Shown here piece by piece: positions 6,601-7,051 of a stretch of DNA of 7,051 bases (the stretch's first letter is position 1; each line of letters opens with the position of its first letter). Origin of the DNA: Acidobacteriaceae bacterium (GTDB lineage: Bacteria; Acidobacteriota; Terriglobia; Terriglobales; Acidobacteriaceae). The stretch lies in the NCBI GenBank assembly GCA_027307295.1, contig DAHUXF010000148.1, positions 1-7,051 of the forward strand, in the 5' to 3' direction. A program made the translations under genes and the position numbers. Under the pieces are notes generated by a model. The model was not told where the DNA came from. It saw nothing but the letters and a program-made list of their open reading frames with translations, and searched no databases.

Positions 6601-6608
6601 CACCACCT
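6601..6608 (-). promoter_or_regulatory. Ribosome binding site for the TTG start of the DsbA-like gene
   Basis: AGGTGGTG on the minus strand lies four bases before the TTG at 6596-6594. The purine-rich AGGTGG part is about seven bases away, which supports a non-ATG start. No ATG in this frame would keep the signal peptide intact. Confidence 0.6.
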
Positions 6609-6659
6609 TTACGAGCCTAAACTTACTAAGGATTATCTCATGCCGACCGGCCAGAATGC

Positions 6660-7051
6660 TCAGGAGATGAGCTTAACCAGTGGCTGGGACTTAAGGGTGG
6701 CATTCATGGCTCCAGAGCGGAACCCCTCGGTATCCACGGCAACAAAGATGAATCCCAACCCTTTAAAAATGCGGGTAAACTCCTGAAACATCTCCGCCGT
6801 AAGAGCGCGTGGCAGCTCATCCGGGGCAATCTCAATCCGGGCAATTTCGCCGTGGTGCCGGACGCGGCATTGGCGGAATCCCAGCTGCCGCAAAGCCTCT
6901 TCCCCGCGCTCTACGCTGGCCAGCGCCTCCAGGGTGACCGGCCTGCCATATTCAATTCTTGAAGAAAGACATGCCGAAGCCGGCTTGTCCCACAGCCGAA
7001 GGCCCGCTGCGCGCGCAAGCTCACGAATATCGGCTTTGGTCAGCCCGGCAG
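6660..7051 (-). CDS. larE: LarE, ATP-dependent sacrificial sulfur transferase (C-terminal part)
   Basis: The frame is open to the right edge, so only the last 129 or so residues are present; the N-terminal PP-loop ATP-binding half lies outside. LarE adenylates and then thiolates the carboxylates of pyridinium biscarboxylate mononucleotide, on the way to the nickel-pincer cofactor of lactate racemase and related enzymes. Visible family signs, from the right edge inward, are LTKADIRELARAAGL, then WDKPASACLSSRIEYGRPVT, RQCRVRHHGEIARIE, and near the end VDTEGFRSGAMN, all typical of the LarE C-terminus. The cysteine in ACLSSR corresponds to the sulfur-donating Cys176 of the Lactobacillus plantarum enzyme, by recalled motif. 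The TTG at 6893 is internal, not a start. The stop TGA is at 6662-6660. Whether other lar genes (larB, larC, larA) lie nearby cannot be seen. Confidence 0.92.
   Translation of the reverse strand, partial: AGLTKADIRELARAAGLRLWDKPASACLSSRIEYGRPVTLEALASVERGEEALRQLGFRQCRVRHHGEIARIEIAPDELPRALTAEMFQEFTRIFKGLGFIFVAVDTEGFRSGAMNATLKSQPLVKLIS

Noticed and set aside
6632..6637. GATAAT on the minus strand as a -10 element before the DsbA-like gene
   Set aside because: The hexamer is good but there is no -35 match 16-18 bp upstream, so it is not called as a promoter.

Overview
The window looks like a piece of chromosome from a Gram-negative soil-type bacterium. The best guess is Acidobacteriota (Terriglobia-like), judged from the moderate GC content, the gene style and the gene mix. 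That placement is impression-level and not proven by any marker in the window. There are no RNA genes, CRISPR arrays or insertion sequences that I can see, and coding density is very high.

Layout, left to right. (1) About 1-831, plus strand: the 3' part of an unrecognised single-pass membrane-anchored protein. Its last 25 or so codons appear to be in a different frame after a run of six T, so a -1 frameshift or a sequence error is likely. (2) 828-1679, minus strand: a bacterial Ku protein. (3) 1680-1758: a 79-bp divergent promoter region. (4) 1759-3978, plus strand: LigD, the multifunctional NHEJ ligase, with domain order phosphoesterase, ligase, polymerase. Ku and LigD together make the bacterial two-component non-homologous end-joining system. 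(5) 3975-4472, plus strand: a biotin carboxyl carrier protein that overlaps the previous stop codon by ATGA. (6) On the minus strand, reading leftward from the right edge: the C-terminal part of LarE (7051-6660), a DsbA-like exported thiol oxidoreductase (6596-5586) and a SurA/parvulin-like lipoprotein (5536-4475). The last two fit an envelope protein-folding pair.

The main discovery is inside the ligD reading frame. It runs normally through the phosphoesterase and ligase domains and into the N-terminal third of the polymerase domain. At a short HPDFI segment, just before the polymerase catalytic Asp-x-Asp is expected, it switches in frame to about 77 residues. These look like the C-terminal end of a biotin carboxylase (acyl-CoA carboxylase alpha type). 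The next gene is the matching biotin carrier subunit, translationally coupled to that tail. The simplest reading is that a stretch holding the rest of ligD and most of an accC-like gene has been lost, or was joined wrongly in assembly, at a short sequence shared by both genes. I found no clearly new multi-gene system; the chimeric junction and the frameshifted first gene are the two points that most deserve checking.
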